Assembly: GCA_002189105.1 (NCBI GenBank)
Contig: NIOB01000008.1
Location: 186,001-250,000, forward strand
From: Saccharibacillus soli
GTDB taxonomy: Bacteria > Bacillota > Bacilli > Paenibacillales > Paenibacillaceae
Direction: 5' to 3'
Length of the DNA: 64,000 nucleotides
Under the pieces are notes generated by a model. It made no database searches. It saw only the letters and a program-made list of their open reading frames with translations, and had not been told where the DNA came from. How positions within the stretch are numbered: the stretch's first letter is position 1; every line of letters starts with the position of its first letter. The position numbers and the translations under genes were made by a program. Shown one piece after another: positions 41,764 through 51,281 of this stretch.

Positions 41764-44700
41764 ATGGTTGGGACAAAAAGAAAACCGAGAGCCGAGAGCG
41801 GGAAACGTTCAACAGGCCGAATCGCTGCCGCGCTGACGCTGCTGTTAACGCTCGGGCAAGGTGCCAATATCGGCTGGGCCACTGCTCCAGCGTCGGCGGC
41901 GCATGCCGAAGCGTTGGAAACGATCCGGCTGCTGTCGCAAAACCGCCCGATGTACGCCTCCTCTTCGCGCGGAGGTGGCACGCCGAATCTGGCCGCCGAT
42001 GGAGACGGTTCGACCCGTTGGGAAAGCGCGTGGCAGAAAGATCCGCAGTGGATCTACGTCGATCTGGGCGCGGAGGCGGACATTTCGCGGATCGAGATCG
42101 ATTGGGAGAACGCCTACTCGTCCGCTTATCGGATTCAAGTATCAAGCGACGAGCTGAACTGGCAGGACGTCTACGAAACATCGCAAGGTGCGGGCGGTAA
42201 AGAAATCGTCAAGCCAACCGAGCCTTCGGCAGGACGATACGTTCGGCTCTACAGCACGCAGCGCTCGCAGCAGGCGTACGGCGTCTCGATCTGGGAATTC
42301 CGGATCTACGGCACAGGCGGATCAAACGTCGATCCGAGACCGGCGGCAGCCAATCTGGCGCTGCATCGGCCGGTCGAAGTCTCTTCCCTGGAGATCGACG
42401 AACATCTGAACAAGCCGGAGAACGAACGTCCGCAGCCGAGAGACTATCTCGCCGCTGGCGCAACCGATGGTGATCGCGGCACCCGGTGGGCTTCCAAGTT
42501 TGAGACGGATGGCTGGATCTCGGTCGATCTGGGCGAATCAAAACGGATCGGCGGCGTGAATTTCGATTGGGAGAACTCGTACGCTCGCGCATACGACATT
42601 CTCGTCTCCGACGACAACAAGCATTGGAAGACCGTGTACCGTCAGCTCGACAGCTCCGGCAAGAAGGAGCATGTGCCGCTGTATACGGAAGGCCGCTATG
42701 TCAAAATGCAGGGTCTCGCTCGTTCCAACGGTTATGGGTACTCGCTCTTCGAGTTTGAAGTGCTGGCCTACCGCAAAGGCGACGAACAACCCGTCTACGA
42801 GATTCCGGCGATTCCGCAGGCGGAAACCGTGCAGGTGGGATCGGGCAGCTACGAGATCGGCGATCTGTCTCAGCTCGAACCGCGCAGTCCCAAGTTCGCG
42901 GCGGACGATCTAAAGGCGCCTTTCCCATCGAACGATTGGTGGCAGTCGCTGCTGATCTTTAATCTGGGCGAAAGCAACGGCGTAATCACGCTGCCTTTCA
43001 AAAGCAAATATACGGCGATGGGCCTTGCGGTCACGACGCCGGGCGCGGGCTTCGCGTCTTCGGATGGCGGTTCGGTCAACGCCGACAGCGATCCGGATCT
43101 CTATCTGAACGCTTCTTCGATCGATCCAGCGAAGATTCGCTCCACCGTTACGGGTTACGGCGACTATTCGGTGGACGTCATGCTGAGCGATGACAAGACG
43201 CCGAAGATGCGGACTACCTTTGTCAAAGGCTCACCGTATCTATACAGCACGTTCGAGCAGCCGGATTCCGTTGTGCTTCGCGCCGCAAATCTGACGCGCC
43301 TCTACGATGCGGACGGCCGGACGATTGAGCTGGAGGACGGCGGCGTCTTGACGGCCGACCATATCGGGATCGAGATTACGAATACCGACCGCGCGCCTGC
43401 GCCGCAGACGTTCCAGAGACAGTACGGATTATTCGCACCTCCCGGCACCACGTTCATGAAATTGGGCGATACGATCAAGATCAAGTTCGCCGCAGGAGAC
43501 GGCTATCTGTCGCTGGCGGCGCTGCCGTCCGCGGACGATCTGCCGCTGTATTACCAGCACGGCTATGCGTTCGTGACCGACACGCGCGTCGATTATCGCT
43601 ACGACGCGGCTTCGGCGCTCGTCACCACCGATTTCTCGGCGACGACGCAGCTCAAGCGCGAAGGCTTCCCGAACGAGACGCTTGCCACGCTGCTGCCGCA
43701 TCAATGGAAGATCGCCAAGTCGGAACTGACTGATCTGACGTATCCGTCCATTCGCGGCACGCTCAAAGTGCATGAAGGCAACACGTTCACGACACAGGAC
43801 CGTTTCGGCGGGCTGGTGCCGCAGTTCGCGGAACCCGACGGATCGGAGCGTTATTCCCGCGTGCAGCTCAGCGCTTATCTCGATTTGCTCGACGCGGACA
43901 TCGCGGGCGGACTGATGAGTGAAGACCCGTATTGGCAGGGCAAAAAGCTGCATCCGCTGGCAATGGGCATCCTGGTCAGCGACCAGATCGGTGATACGCA
44001 GCGGCGAGACGCTTACCTGAAGACGCTGCGCGGCATTTTGACCGACTGGTATACGTACTCCCCGGACGAGCCCAAGCATTCGTACTATTTCCATTACTCG
44101 CCGGCTTGGGGTTCCATCTTCCCGTATGCCAGCGGCTTCGGCGTAAATACGGGATTGACCGATCACCATTTCACGTACGGCTATTACGTATTCGCTTCAG
44201 CCGTGCTGGCGCAGTACGACGAGAGCTTCAAACAGGAATACGGCGGTATGGTCGAGCATCTGATCCGCGATTATGCCAATCCGTCGCGCACGGACAACCT
44301 GTATCCGTGGATGCGCAATTTCGATCCGTACGAAGGTCATTCGTGGGCCGGCGGCTTCGCCGACAACGCGAGCGGCAACAATCAGGAAGCGGCTGGCGAA
44401 GCGCTGTTCGGCTGGGTTGGACAATTCATGTGGGGCGAAACGACCGGCAACGATGCTTACCGGGACGCCGCGATCTGGGGCTTCACCACGGAGATCAAAG
44501 CCGCCGAGCAGTATTGGTTCGATTACGATGGCGACAACTTCCTGCCAGGATACACTCATGCTTCGGCCGGTCAAGTCTACGGCAGCGCGTATGCGTACAC
44601 CACCTTCTTCTCCGGCGAACCCGAGCAGATCTATGGCATCCATTGGCTGCCGCTCGGCGAATGGATGTCTTATTACGGACGGAATCCGCAGAAAGCCGCC

Positions 44701-46815
44701 GATCTCTACGACGGAATGTTAGCGGATATTCGCAAACAAAGCGGCGGCAGCGCCGAAGCCGAACGCAGTTGGCAGCATATCATCTGGCCGTTCCAAGCTC
44801 TAAGCGATTCGGAAGCGGTCTTGGACAAATGGGACCCAAGCGTGATGCAGGCGAACGAGATCTTCAACGCCTACTGGTTCACCCACGCCATGAACGCGCT
44901 GGGCAGCCGTGCGCAGGACGTCTGGAGCGACGATCCGGCTGTGACGGTCTATCGCAAAAACGGCGTCTATGCCGCGGAGGTCTGGAACCCGTCTACCGAA
45001 TCGAAAACGGTTGGCTTCTATAAAGAAAGCGGCAAAATCGGTTCCGCTGTCGTGCCCGCCAAAACGTTGGCTCAGGTCGATCCGACGAAAGATTCGGTGG
45101 TCACGCCGGGCGGACAATCTGGCATCCGTTATCTGGACCGCGCAGGCTGGATATTGACCGCTTCCTCCGCTCCAGGCAGCGATCCGGTCTCAAACATGAT
45201 CGACGGCAGTTTGTCCACGCGCTGGACGTCCGGTTCCGCGCAGAATCCATCGCAATGGTTTGAAGTTGATCTCGGCTCGCGTCAGAGCTTCGATACGCTG
45301 TTCATGAATTCCGGCACGAGCGGCGGCGACTACGCGCGCGGGTATCGGGTATTCGTGTCGGACGACGGCGAAGATTGGGGTGAGCCTGTCGCTTCTGGCG
45401 AAGGCCGATCTTCAGGTATCGCAGTCGAATTGGGCGCACGTCAGGCCCAATATATCCGCATTGAATCGACGACGAGCGCCGACAGCTGGTGGTCGATCGC
45501 CGAGCTGCGCATCGCTTCGTTCGGCGGCGGAAGCAGCAGTCCGCAACCCGAAACGCCGCTTCCGGGCAGCGGGCCGGGAAGCCGCGATCAATGGCGGGTG
45601 ACCGCTTTTGCCCAGAACGGCGATGACACGCCCGCAGCGATGCTGGACGGCGACGTCTCTACCCGCTGGGCCTCCGGCCGCCCGCAAACGAACGGACAGT
45701 GGGTAACCGTCGATCTGGGCGGCACGGCTGCAATCGATACGGTTGTGATCGACGCAGGCGGGTCGAATGGTGACGCGGCGGACGGCTATCGGGTGATGCT
45801 GTCGCAGGACGGCCGTTCTTGGAGCGAACCGGTCGCCGCAGGGCGTAAAAGCGATACTTCGATCGTGCGCGCCACTTTCGCTCCGCAAACGACCCGCTAC
45901 GTCAAAATCGTGCAGACCGGCGAATCGTCCAACTGGTGGTCGATCGCCGAACTCGACGTGCAGCTTAACGGAACGGGCAAACTGAAGGCTTTGACCCCGG
46001 ACGGCTGGAATGTGGAAGCTTCATCTTCCGCTTCCGGCCAAGAACCGGCTGCCGTACTCGACGGCGACGCCGGCACGCGATGGTCGAGCGGAGAACCGCA
46101 GCGCGAAGGTCAACGGCTGACGCTCGACTTCGGCCGATCGACCGAGTTCAGCCAGATTCTGCTGGACAGCGCGGGAAGTCCAGACGATTACGCGCGTGCT
46201 TATGCTGTCTACGTCTCGGACGATGGCACGAACTGGGGAGAGCCTGTTGCGACGATGCAAGGAACAGGCGCTCAGACCGTTGCTTCGTTCGCGCCGCGAT
46301 TCGCTCGCTACGCGCGAATCGAACTGACGGCTGCACATTCGCAGTGGTGGTCGGTATCCGGATTAACCGTATCCGCGCCGGACAACGGCGGCGACCTGCC
46401 GGACGACGGCCTGCCTACGCTGCTGGATCGCACAGACTGGATCGTGACGACTTCCATGCCAGAGCGCGAAGATTACCCGATCGCCGCCATGCTTGACGGC
46501 GACGTTTCCAGCCGTTGGTCTTCCGGCGAAACGCAGAAAGCGGGCCAATGGATCGCGGTTGATCTGGGCGAAGCCGCGACGTTCTCCCGCGTCCGATTAG
46601 CCTCGGCTTCCGCGCCGGACGATTATGCCCGCGCATACACGGTCGAGACTTCGGCCGACGGGATCGAATGGACAGCGGCAGCATCCGGAGAAGGAAGCGC
46701 AGACGGCATCGACGCCGCGTTCGACGCGCCGCGAACGGCGCGTTACCTGCGGATCACGCAGAACGGAACTGCGGATTACTGGTGGTCGATCTCCGAACTG
46801 AACGTCTACCGCTGA
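41764..46815 (+). CDS. Secreted GH81 endo-beta-1,3-glucanase with six discoidin-like modules
   Basis: The 1683-residue protein has a signal peptide (about 1-49). Two F5/8-type-C modules follow (about 52-182 and 190-335), each with DGDxxTRW and DLG motifs. Next is a GH81 catalytic region (about 360-1060) with APFPSNDWWQSLL. The likely acid is Asp800 in TDHHFTYGYYV, and the likely bases are Glu875/Glu879 in NNQEAAGEA, as in known GH81 enzymes. Four further discoidin-like modules begin near residues 1120, 1275, 1412 and 1554, each ending WWSIxEL or similar. It would cut beta-1,3-glucan (laminarin, callose, fungal wall) while the modules bind polysaccharide. There is no SLH or LPXTG anchor. Confidence 0.93.
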   Translation: MVGTKRKPRAESGKRSTGRIAAALTLLLTLGQGANIGWATAPASAAHAEALETIRLLSQNRPMYASSSRGGGTPNLAADGDGSTRWESAWQKDPQWIYVDLGAEADISRIEIDWENAYSSAYRIQVSSDELNWQDVYETSQGAGGKEIVKPTEPSAGRYVRLYSTQRSQQAYGVSIWEFRIYGTGGSNVDPRPAAANLALHRPVEVSSLEIDEHLNKPENERPQPRDYLAAGATDGDRGTRWASKFETDGWISVDLGESKRIGGVNFDWENSYARAYDILVSDDNKHWKTVYRQLDSSGKKEHVPLYTEGRYVKMQGLARSNGYGYSLFEFEVLAYRKGDEQPVYEIPAIPQAETVQVGSGSYEIGDLSQLEPRSPKFAADDLKAPFPSNDWWQSLLIFNLGESNGVITLPFKSKYTAMGLAVTTPGAGFASSDGGSVNADSDPDLYLNASSIDPAKIRSTVTGYGDYSVDVMLSDDKTPKMRTTFVKGSPYLYSTFEQPDSVVLRAANLTRLYDADGRTIELEDGGVLTADHIGIEITNTDRAPAPQTFQRQYGLFAPPGTTFMKLGDTIKIKFAAGDGYLSLAALPSADDLPLYYQHGYAFVTDTRVDYRYDAASALVTTDFSATTQLKREGFPNETLATLLPHQWKIAKSELTDLTYPSIRGTLKVHEGNTFTTQDRFGGLVPQFAEPDGSERYSRVQLSAYLDLLDADIAGGLMSEDPYWQGKKLHPLAMGILVSDQIGDTQRRDAYLKTLRGILTDWYTYSPDEPKHSYYFHYSPAWGSIFPYASGFGVNTGLTDHHFTYGYYVFASAVLAQYDESFKQEYGGMVEHLIRDYANPSRTDNLYPWMRNFDPYEGHSWAGGFADNASGNNQEAAGEALFGWVGQFMWGETTGNDAYRDAAIWGFTTEIKAAEQYWFDYDGDNFLPGYTHASAGQVYGSAYAYTTFFSGEPEQIYGIHWLPLGEWMSYYGRNPQKAADLYDGMLADIRKQSGGSAEAERSWQHIIWPFQALSDSEAVLDKWDPSVMQANEIFNAYWFTHAMNALGSRAQDVWSDDPAVTVYRKNGVYAAEVWNPSTESKTVGFYKESGKIGSAVVPAKTLAQVDPTKDSVVTPGGQSGIRYLDRAGWILTASSAPGSDPVSNMIDGSLSTRWTSGSAQNPSQWFEVDLGSRQSFDTLFMNSGTSGGDYARGYRVFVSDDGEDWGEPVASGEGRSSGIAVELGARQAQYIRIESTTSADSWWSIAELRIASFGGGSSSPQPETPLPGSGPGSRDQWRVTAFAQNGDDTPAAMLDGDVSTRWASGRPQTNGQWVTVDLGGTAAIDTVVIDAGGSNGDAADGYRVMLSQDGRSWSEPVAAGRKSDTSIVRATFAPQTTRYVKIVQTGESSNWWSIAELDVQLNGTGKLKALTPDGWNVEASSSASGQEPAAVLDGDAGTRWSSGEPQREGQRLTLDFGRSTEFSQILLDSAGSPDDYARAYAVYVSDDGTNWGEPVATMQGTGAQTVASFAPRFARYARIELTAAHSQWWSVSGLTVSAPDNGGDLPDDGLPTLLDRTDWIVTTSMPEREDYPIAAMLDGDVSSRWSSGETQKAGQWIAVDLGEAATFSRVRLASASAPDDYARAYTVETSADGIEWTAAASGEGSADGIDAAFDAPRTARYLRITQNGTADYWWSISELNVYR

Positions 46816-46916
46816 TTCGCATTGGAGAGATTGCGAACTGGCCGCTGCTCGCGCGGCGTGTCCGGTTATTGATTCCGAATTTCCGATTTCAGATTGGTTT
46901 TTCGGACAGCATTAAC

Positions 46917-46963
46917 AGCCGTCCCGGTTTGCCGAATCATTCGGCTCGCCGGGACGGCTTTTT
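46917..46963. terminator. Terminator of the GH81 gene
   Basis: AGCCGTCCCGG (46917-46927) pairs perfectly with CCGGGACGGCT (46949-46959), followed by TTTT. The loop carries a further small GCCGAA/TTCGGC stem. Confidence 0.85.
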
Positions 46964-47015
46964 GCGTTTATGATAGAAGGTGATGCGATTCGACCTACAA
47001 AGGAGCGATTGATTC

Positions 47016-47483
47016 ATGCAAACGATAGATCTGAATCTCAAACGGCGTAACGAGAATGTGCTTAACGCTTTAACTGCGCTCTGGGAAAGCTCGGTTCGCG
47101 CCACGCACGACTTCCTCTCGGCCGCCGAAATTGAAGATATTCGTCCCGAAGTCCGCGCAGGATTGGCACAGATTCCGGTGCTGCTCGTCTGCTTGAGCGG
47201 CGATGAAGACAGCTCCCAGCCTCTCGGATTCATCGGTGTCGAAGGGCGTAAAGTCGAGATGCTGTTTGTGGACCCCGACGCCAGAGGACGCGGTGTAGGC
47301 AGCCTGTTGATGCGCGAAGCCGCCGAGCGAACCGGAGCGAACGAAGTTGATGTCAACGAACAGAATCCGCAGGCCGTCGGATTTTATGAGCATCTGGGAT
47401 ACCGCGTATTCGCGCGTTCGGAGACCGACGATCAAGGCCGCCCGTTTCCGATTCTGCATCTGAGACGCGGTAAGAACGCTTAG
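47016..47483 (+). CDS. GNAT-family N-acetyltransferase
   Basis: The 155-residue protein starts at ATG 47016, behind AAAGGAGCG. The acetyl-CoA loop is VEMLFVDPDARGRGVGSLLM, here MLFVDPDARGRGVGSLL (the RGxGxG pyrophosphate loop). NPQAVGFYEHLGYRVFARSE is the family C-terminal motif. The layout resembles the YjaB group. The acceptor is unknown. The gene ends four bases inside the convergent hydrolase gene, so there is no room for a terminator between them. Confidence 0.88.
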   Translation: MQTIDLNLKRRNENVLNALTALWESSVRATHDFLSAAEIEDIRPEVRAGLAQIPVLLVCLSGDEDSSQPLGFIGVEGRKVEMLFVDPDARGRGVGSLLMREAAERTGANEVDVNEQNPQAVGFYEHLGYRVFARSETDDQGRPFPILHLRRGKNA

Positions 47484-48313
47484 TCTTCGCAGCTCAACCA
47501 CTCGTCCACGAAGCCGTAAAATGTATCCGGATCGCTCAAATGCACGTTATGATTAGCGTTCGGCATCTCGCGGACGATCGCGTGCTTCAGCAGGCTTTGC
47601 GTCTTCGCCCACACGTCGTCCGGCATGTCTTCGCCGTACTGCGCCCGTACCAGCAGCGTCGGACATTCGATCTGCGGCAGAATACCGTACCAGTTGACGT
47701 TATACGCGATATTCGCCGCCATCGCCCGGCCGCTGAACATCATACCGTAGCCTTCGGGCGTCTCGACCAAGCTATTCATGAAATATTCGACGCCGAGCGG
47801 ATCTCCAAGCGTTTCGCTCATAAACCGCCGGGCTTCGGCAAGATCCGAAAAAGGCATCGGCCAGCTTCCGGTAAACGGATCGTGATCGGGTATTTCTTCC
47901 GGCGGCGCTTCGAGTCTCTGCGGCGGCCCGGCCGGCGTTTTGTCCAGAATAGCGACTTTGCTTATGCGATTCGGAAACATGACGGCGGCGTGCGCGGCGA
48001 TCTGTGCGCCCATCGAGTGCCCGAGCAGCATGCAGGATTCGATGCCCAGCGCGTCCAACAGCCCAACTGCATCTTCCGCCATCTCTTCCGCCGTATACCG
48101 GGACAGCGGCTTATCGCTTAAGCCATGTCCCCGCTGGTCGGGCGCGATCACCCGATACTGCTGCCCGTAACGGCGCATCAGATCCGCCCAGACCTCGCCC
48201 CTCCCCCATCGACCGTGCAGACACAGAATCACCGGTCCTTCCGTTTCCGTATCCAACACGAAAAGTTCGACGTTGTTCAAGACCACCTTTTTGCGGATGA
48301 TCGATACTGTCAT
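47480..48313 (-). CDS. Alpha/beta hydrolase
   Basis: The 277-residue protein starts at ATG 48313, behind GGAGGAACAG. It shows ILCLHGRWGRGEVWADL (oxyanion loop), APDQRGHGLSDKP, the nucleophile elbow LLGHSMGAQIA, an acid-bearing strand LLVRAQYGEDMP and the catalytic His in PNANHNVHLSDP. This is a general hydrolase or haloperoxidase-like enzyme. The substrate is unknown and no pathway genes are linked. The 3' end overlaps the GNAT gene tail-to-tail. Confidence 0.87.
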   Translation of the reverse strand: MTVSIIRKKVVLNNVELFVLDTETEGPVILCLHGRWGRGEVWADLMRRYGQQYRVIAPDQRGHGLSDKPLSRYTAEEMAEDAVGLLDALGIESCMLLGHSMGAQIAAHAAVMFPNRISKVAILDKTPAGPPQRLEAPPEEIPDHDPFTGSWPMPFSDLAEARRFMSETLGDPLGVEYFMNSLVETPEGYGMMFSGRAMAANIAYNVNWYGILPQIECPTLLVRAQYGEDMPDDVWAKTQSLLKHAIVREMPNANHNVHLSDPDTFYGFVDEWLSCED

Positions 48314-48466
48314 AACTGTTCCTCCGTCCTATCCGTTTTCATCTATTGTACCAGCAGAGCAGAAATCCGAACATACGCTCCATCCGCCCTGCTTTCAGCT
48401 TCTTTCGATACGTTTTCATTGTATAGACATGTTTTTTAGGACTTTTGTCTCAGATTTTAAAGCCTC

Positions 48467-48495
48467 TTGATTTTGGTAACGTTTGCTTATAAGGT
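48467..48495 (+). promoter_or_regulatory. Sigma-A-type promoter for the stalk-domain gene
   Basis: TTGATT (48467-48472) and TAAGGT (48490-48495) are 17 bases apart, about 45 bases before the ATG. Confidence 0.4.
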
Positions 48496-48540
48496 CTTAT
48501 TTAAGCTCATAATTTAAAATTTCACGAGGAGGCACTTATC

Positions 48541-49194
48541 ATGAAGAAAAAAACCATGGCGGCCCTGATCGGAACAGGGATGTTTTTCAGTATGGGGGTC
48601 GGAGCGTTCGCCGCATCCAACCTTCAGCCGATCCAGGCGTTTCTGAATCCTGGCTTGAAGATTCAAGTAAATGGTCAAGCGTTCGCGTCGAAAGAAGCCC
48701 CGATTACATACAAAAATACGACATACCTGCCGCTTCGTTCGATGGCCGACGCGCTGGACGTTCCGGTCCGTTATAACGCGGCTCAGGGAACGGTTCAGAT
48801 CGGCGAACAAACGGCGGGCGTACCGATCGCGGACGGATTCTCCAATATGTATCAAACGAAAGATCCGGACAAGACTGTGTATAACGGCAAAAATTACAAA
48901 GAAGTGTTCTACGACGACGCTACGGGAAAACGGGAGAGCAGCTTCATGCTGTATCCGAAAAAGAAATACGCGACGCTCGTCCTCCAGGCGGCAGCAATCG
49001 ATCAGGATATCGAAAAATTCGTCGTGCTCGACAGCGATACGCGCAAAGAACTCAAATCAACAGCTGTTGCGCGCGGTGAAGGTCTGAAGACGATCACCGT
49101 CAACATCTCCGGCTCGAACTCACTGTACGTCTACGGCGAACTCAAAGACGGCGGCAAACTCTTCATTCCGTTGACGACTTCTTACTATAAGTAA
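48541..49194 (+). CDS. Secreted protein with copper-amine-oxidase-like stalk domain
   Basis: The 217-residue protein starts at ATG 48541, behind GAGGAGGCAC. The signal peptide ends near VGAFAAS (about residue 26). Residues 35-90 form a stalk-type domain (LKIQVNGQAF; TTYLPLRSMADALDVPV), the same module as in the amidase at 8732-10276. The C-terminal 110 residues (FVVLDSDTRKEL; NISGSNSLYVYGEL) look like a beta-sandwich, similar to NPCBM-type domains. It is extracellular, possibly wall-associated. A small gene follows 20 bases later. Confidence 0.8.
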   Translation: MKKKTMAALIGTGMFFSMGVGAFAASNLQPIQAFLNPGLKIQVNGQAFASKEAPITYKNTTYLPLRSMADALDVPVRYNAAQGTVQIGEQTAGVPIADGFSNMYQTKDPDKTVYNGKNYKEVFYDDATGKRESSFMLYPKKKYATLVLQAAAIDQDIEKFVVLDSDTRKELKSTAVARGEGLKTITVNISGSNSLYVYGELKDGGKLFIPLTTSYYK

Positions 49195-49214
49195 ACATAA
49201 GGATAGAGGATGCA

Positions 49215-49607
49215 ATGAGCGAAAAAGAATCTTTTGACCGTGTGATGAAACTGCATTACAACGGACCTTCGCGGAATGTCGGTTTCGATTTCTGTCCATC
49301 GTCCGGCAGTGACAATGATCCGGTGGAGCGATGTATCTTCATCTATGAGGATGATGCTGAATTCGTTATCTCCAAGCTGCGCGGTCGTTATCCGTTGATC
49401 GACCCGGAGAACGGCGAGCTGCAGGAGAAATTCGACCCCTGCTGGGACAATCCGATTCCCCGGGAAGTATGGCTGGAGATCGCAGACGAGCTTGAAGCCC
49501 TGCGCATCGATGATCCTCAGGAAGCCGAATTCGTACGGACGTTCTGCCGCTGGCTGAGGGAAGCTCTAAGCACCCACGATCATGTCACTGTTACGGGCAA
49601 TCTGTAA
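49215..49607 (+). CDS. Conserved-looking cytoplasmic protein of unknown function
   Basis: The 130-residue protein starts at ATG 49215, four bases after AGAGGA. It is acidic, without signal peptide or membrane helices (FIYEDDAEFVISKLRGRYP; PREVWLEIADELEALRIDDP). I do not recognise the family. It is probably co-transcribed with the stalk-domain gene, 20 bases upstream. A GC-rich hairpin (AAGCCCCCCA / TGGGGGGCTT, 49631-49663) follows it. Confidence 0.6.
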   Translation: MSEKESFDRVMKLHYNGPSRNVGFDFCPSSGSDNDPVERCIFIYEDDAEFVISKLRGRYPLIDPENGELQEKFDPCWDNPIPREVWLEIADELEALRIDDPQEAEFVRTFCRWLREALSTHDHVTVTGNL

Positions 49608-49630
49608 AAAGCAGGGCTGCCCCATATGCA

Positions 49631-49663
49631 AAGCCCCCCAACCTGATGCAGGCTGGGGGGCTT
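49631..49663. terminator. Hairpin between convergent genes
   Basis: AAGCCCCCCA (49631-49640) pairs with TGGGGGGCTT (49654-49663), with an inner CCT/AGG stem. The T tract is poor on both strands, so it is a likely but atypical terminator. Confidence 0.5.
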
Positions 49664-49673
49664 CGTCATGTCT

Positions 49674-50477
49674 CTAACGCAAACCAAACTTGGTGATATA
49701 CTGCTCATATTCACGCTCTCGCTGCTCCGGCTTCAGACGTGGGCAGGTGTAGCAGTAATCATGTCCTTCCACCCGATGGAACTGACAGCAGGCGCTTTTC
49801 ATCACCGTAAGCCGCCCAGGTACCAGGGGTTTCAGTCGATGAATCCGAACGGCAAATGGATTGCGACGCTGACCAAATATTCTGATGGCATCCGCTTCAC
49901 GAAGCAGACGGTAATCCTCCTGAAGTCTCTGGCTTAACAGAGAATCTTTGTTCGCCTCGCAGAGCCAGTAAATTTCCCGGAAAAAGCGGCTTGGCCACTG
50001 TCCCCAGGTCTGCCCAATCGGCAGCCCTGAAGCCGACGAGAGACTCTGCATCAGTGGACGCACCTGCTCTCCGTAAAACGCCTGCCACTGCCGAACCAGC
50101 CACGCTGTGCGCTGCTGTTCATCCGCAGGTGCCGCTTCCGCCCGCCATTCCCGCACGCCAAAATCAATTACGGTGCGACCTTCTTCCGTGCGGCGAATAT
50201 GCAGCAGCAGATTGTCCAGTGAGAAATCCGGCGCGGCATCATGAACCGACAGGGTATATTGATGCGCAATGGCCACGTTTCCGAACCAACTGGATAGAAA
50301 GGAAGCAGCGACTTGGCGATCTTCCGCACGTGCCAGCTCCCGATAACGATCCAGCGCCTCACCGGCCGCTTCGGGCTGAAGCAGGTCGCTGATGGGCACA
50401 GCCCCTACCTCCAACAAGGCTTCCGATCCAGCGAGACCGCAGTTCTCTGCAAGATAGGGATCTTCGTTCAGCTTCAT
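49674..50477 (-). CDS. FhuF-like siderophore-iron reductase
   Basis: The 267-residue protein is taken from the second ATG (50477), six bases after GGAGG; a first ATG at 50480 is only three bases away. The C-terminus has SACCQFHRVEGHDYCYTCPRL, seen as ACCQFH and YCYTCPRL. This is the Cys-Cys...Cys-x2-Cys [2Fe-2S] site of ferric siderophore reductases of the FhuF type. The N-terminal 200 residues resemble the IucA/IucC C-terminal-like region of such proteins. It would release iron from siderophores in the cytoplasm. It overlaps the ArsR gene end and lies in one operon with it. Confidence 0.75.
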   Translation of the reverse strand: MKLNEDPYLAENCGLAGSEALLEVGAVPISDLLQPEAAGEALDRYRELARAEDRQVAASFLSSWFGNVAIAHQYTLSVHDAAPDFSLDNLLLHIRRTEEGRTVIDFGVREWRAEAAPADEQQRTAWLVRQWQAFYGEQVRPLMQSLSSASGLPIGQTWGQWPSRFFREIYWLCEANKDSLLSQRLQEDYRLLREADAIRIFGQRRNPFAVRIHRLKPLVPGRLTVMKSACCQFHRVEGHDYCYTCPRLKPEQREREYEQYITKFGLR

Positions 50478-50803
50478 CATGGGCCTCCCTCTTCTTCCTC
50501 TACCAACCGCCTAAGGGCCGTCAGTTTGTCGTCCCAATACGATTCAAAAAACGACAGCCAATCGCCAATCTGCTGAAGCGGCTCTGCGCGGAGACGGTAG
50601 CGGGTCTCGCGTCCAACGCGCCGACTATCCACCAACCCGGCATCCGCCAGCACATGCAGATGTTTGCCCACCGCCGTTCGACTGATGGGAAACTGCTCGG
50701 CGATCGCAGCGATTGGCCGCTCCCCTTCCGCCAGCAATTTCAGGATGTTTCGGCGGCTGGGATCGGCAATGGCTTGAAATACATCGTGTCTCGGCGCTGC
50801 CAT
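50477..50803 (-). CDS. ArsR-family transcriptional regulator
   Basis: The 108-residue winged-helix protein begins MAAPRHDVFQAIADPSRRNI and contains the recognition helix region AEQFPISRTAVGKHLHVLADAGLV, here PISRTAVGKHLHVL, followed by RVGRETRYRL (the wing). No metal-binding cysteines are visible, so it belongs to the non-metal branch often paired with AHSA1 proteins. It lies three bases after the AHSA1 gene and overlaps the FhuF-like gene. The 20-bp palindrome at the operon promoter is its likely operator. Confidence 0.88.
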   Translation of the reverse strand: MAAPRHDVFQAIADPSRRNILKLLAEGERPIAAIAEQFPISRTAVGKHLHVLADAGLVDSRRVGRETRYRLRAEPLQQIGDWLSFFESYWDDKLTALRRLVEEEEGGP

Positions 50804-50806
50804 CGC

Positions 50807-51241
50807 TCAGACGACGCTGCCGATGTAGTCCACCAGATTCTGATGGACGATTTTCTCCCAGCCACCATCCATAATCCCTCGAACGATAGGATGAGGCTGA
50901 CCAAATTCCGTCTGTGCATCCGCATCCCAGCCGGAATGGATGAGCGTGAAGCGGGTCGCTTCCTCTTCTATTTTTTCCAATTCAAAAGTCAGCGTCCAGT
51001 CCTTGCCCCAGTCAATCGACAGCCGACTTGGCGGATCAAGCTCGGTCACCCGGCAGGGCGACTCTCCAAACTGCGGGGAACGAACCACAAATTCATGCCC
51101 GTCCATCGCTTCAAAGGTATTATCCATCCACCAGGCCTTTAACCCTTCTGCGGTCGCTACAGCCTGCCATACCTTGTCGATGGGCGCTTGCAGAATCAGG
51201 GACTTGCGAATTTCCGGCAGCGTAGAATGGGATGATGCCAT
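50807..51241 (-). CDS. SRPBCC/AHSA1-domain protein
   Basis: The 144-residue protein is taken from ATG 51241 (MASSHST), behind GAGAGGATTTT. It has the START-like AHSA1 pattern: SLILQAPIDKVWQAVATAEGLKAWW at the N-terminus (here LQAPIDKVWQAVATAEG) and DPPSRLSIDW in the middle. The C-terminal helix is GGWEKIVHQNLVDYI. The fold binds hydrophobic ligands. It is usually encoded with an ArsR-type repressor, as here, and its exact role is unknown. The open frame extends upstream only through the promoter. Confidence 0.85.
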   Translation of the reverse strand: MASSHSTLPEIRKSLILQAPIDKVWQAVATAEGLKAWWMDNTFEAMDGHEFVVRSPQFGESPCRVTELDPPSRLSIDWGKDWTLTFELEKIEEEATRFTLIHSGWDADAQTEFGQPHPIVRGIMDGGWEKIVHQNLVDYIGSVV

Positions 51242-51281
51242 CAAAATCCTCTCCGTTCGGTCATCAAATAGTTGTCGTTTG

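Noticed and set aside
41764-46815. Long open frames on the minus strand and in other + frames within the GH81 gene
   Set aside because: They overlap a gene with clear domain structure, have no ribosome sites and arise from GC-rich third positions.
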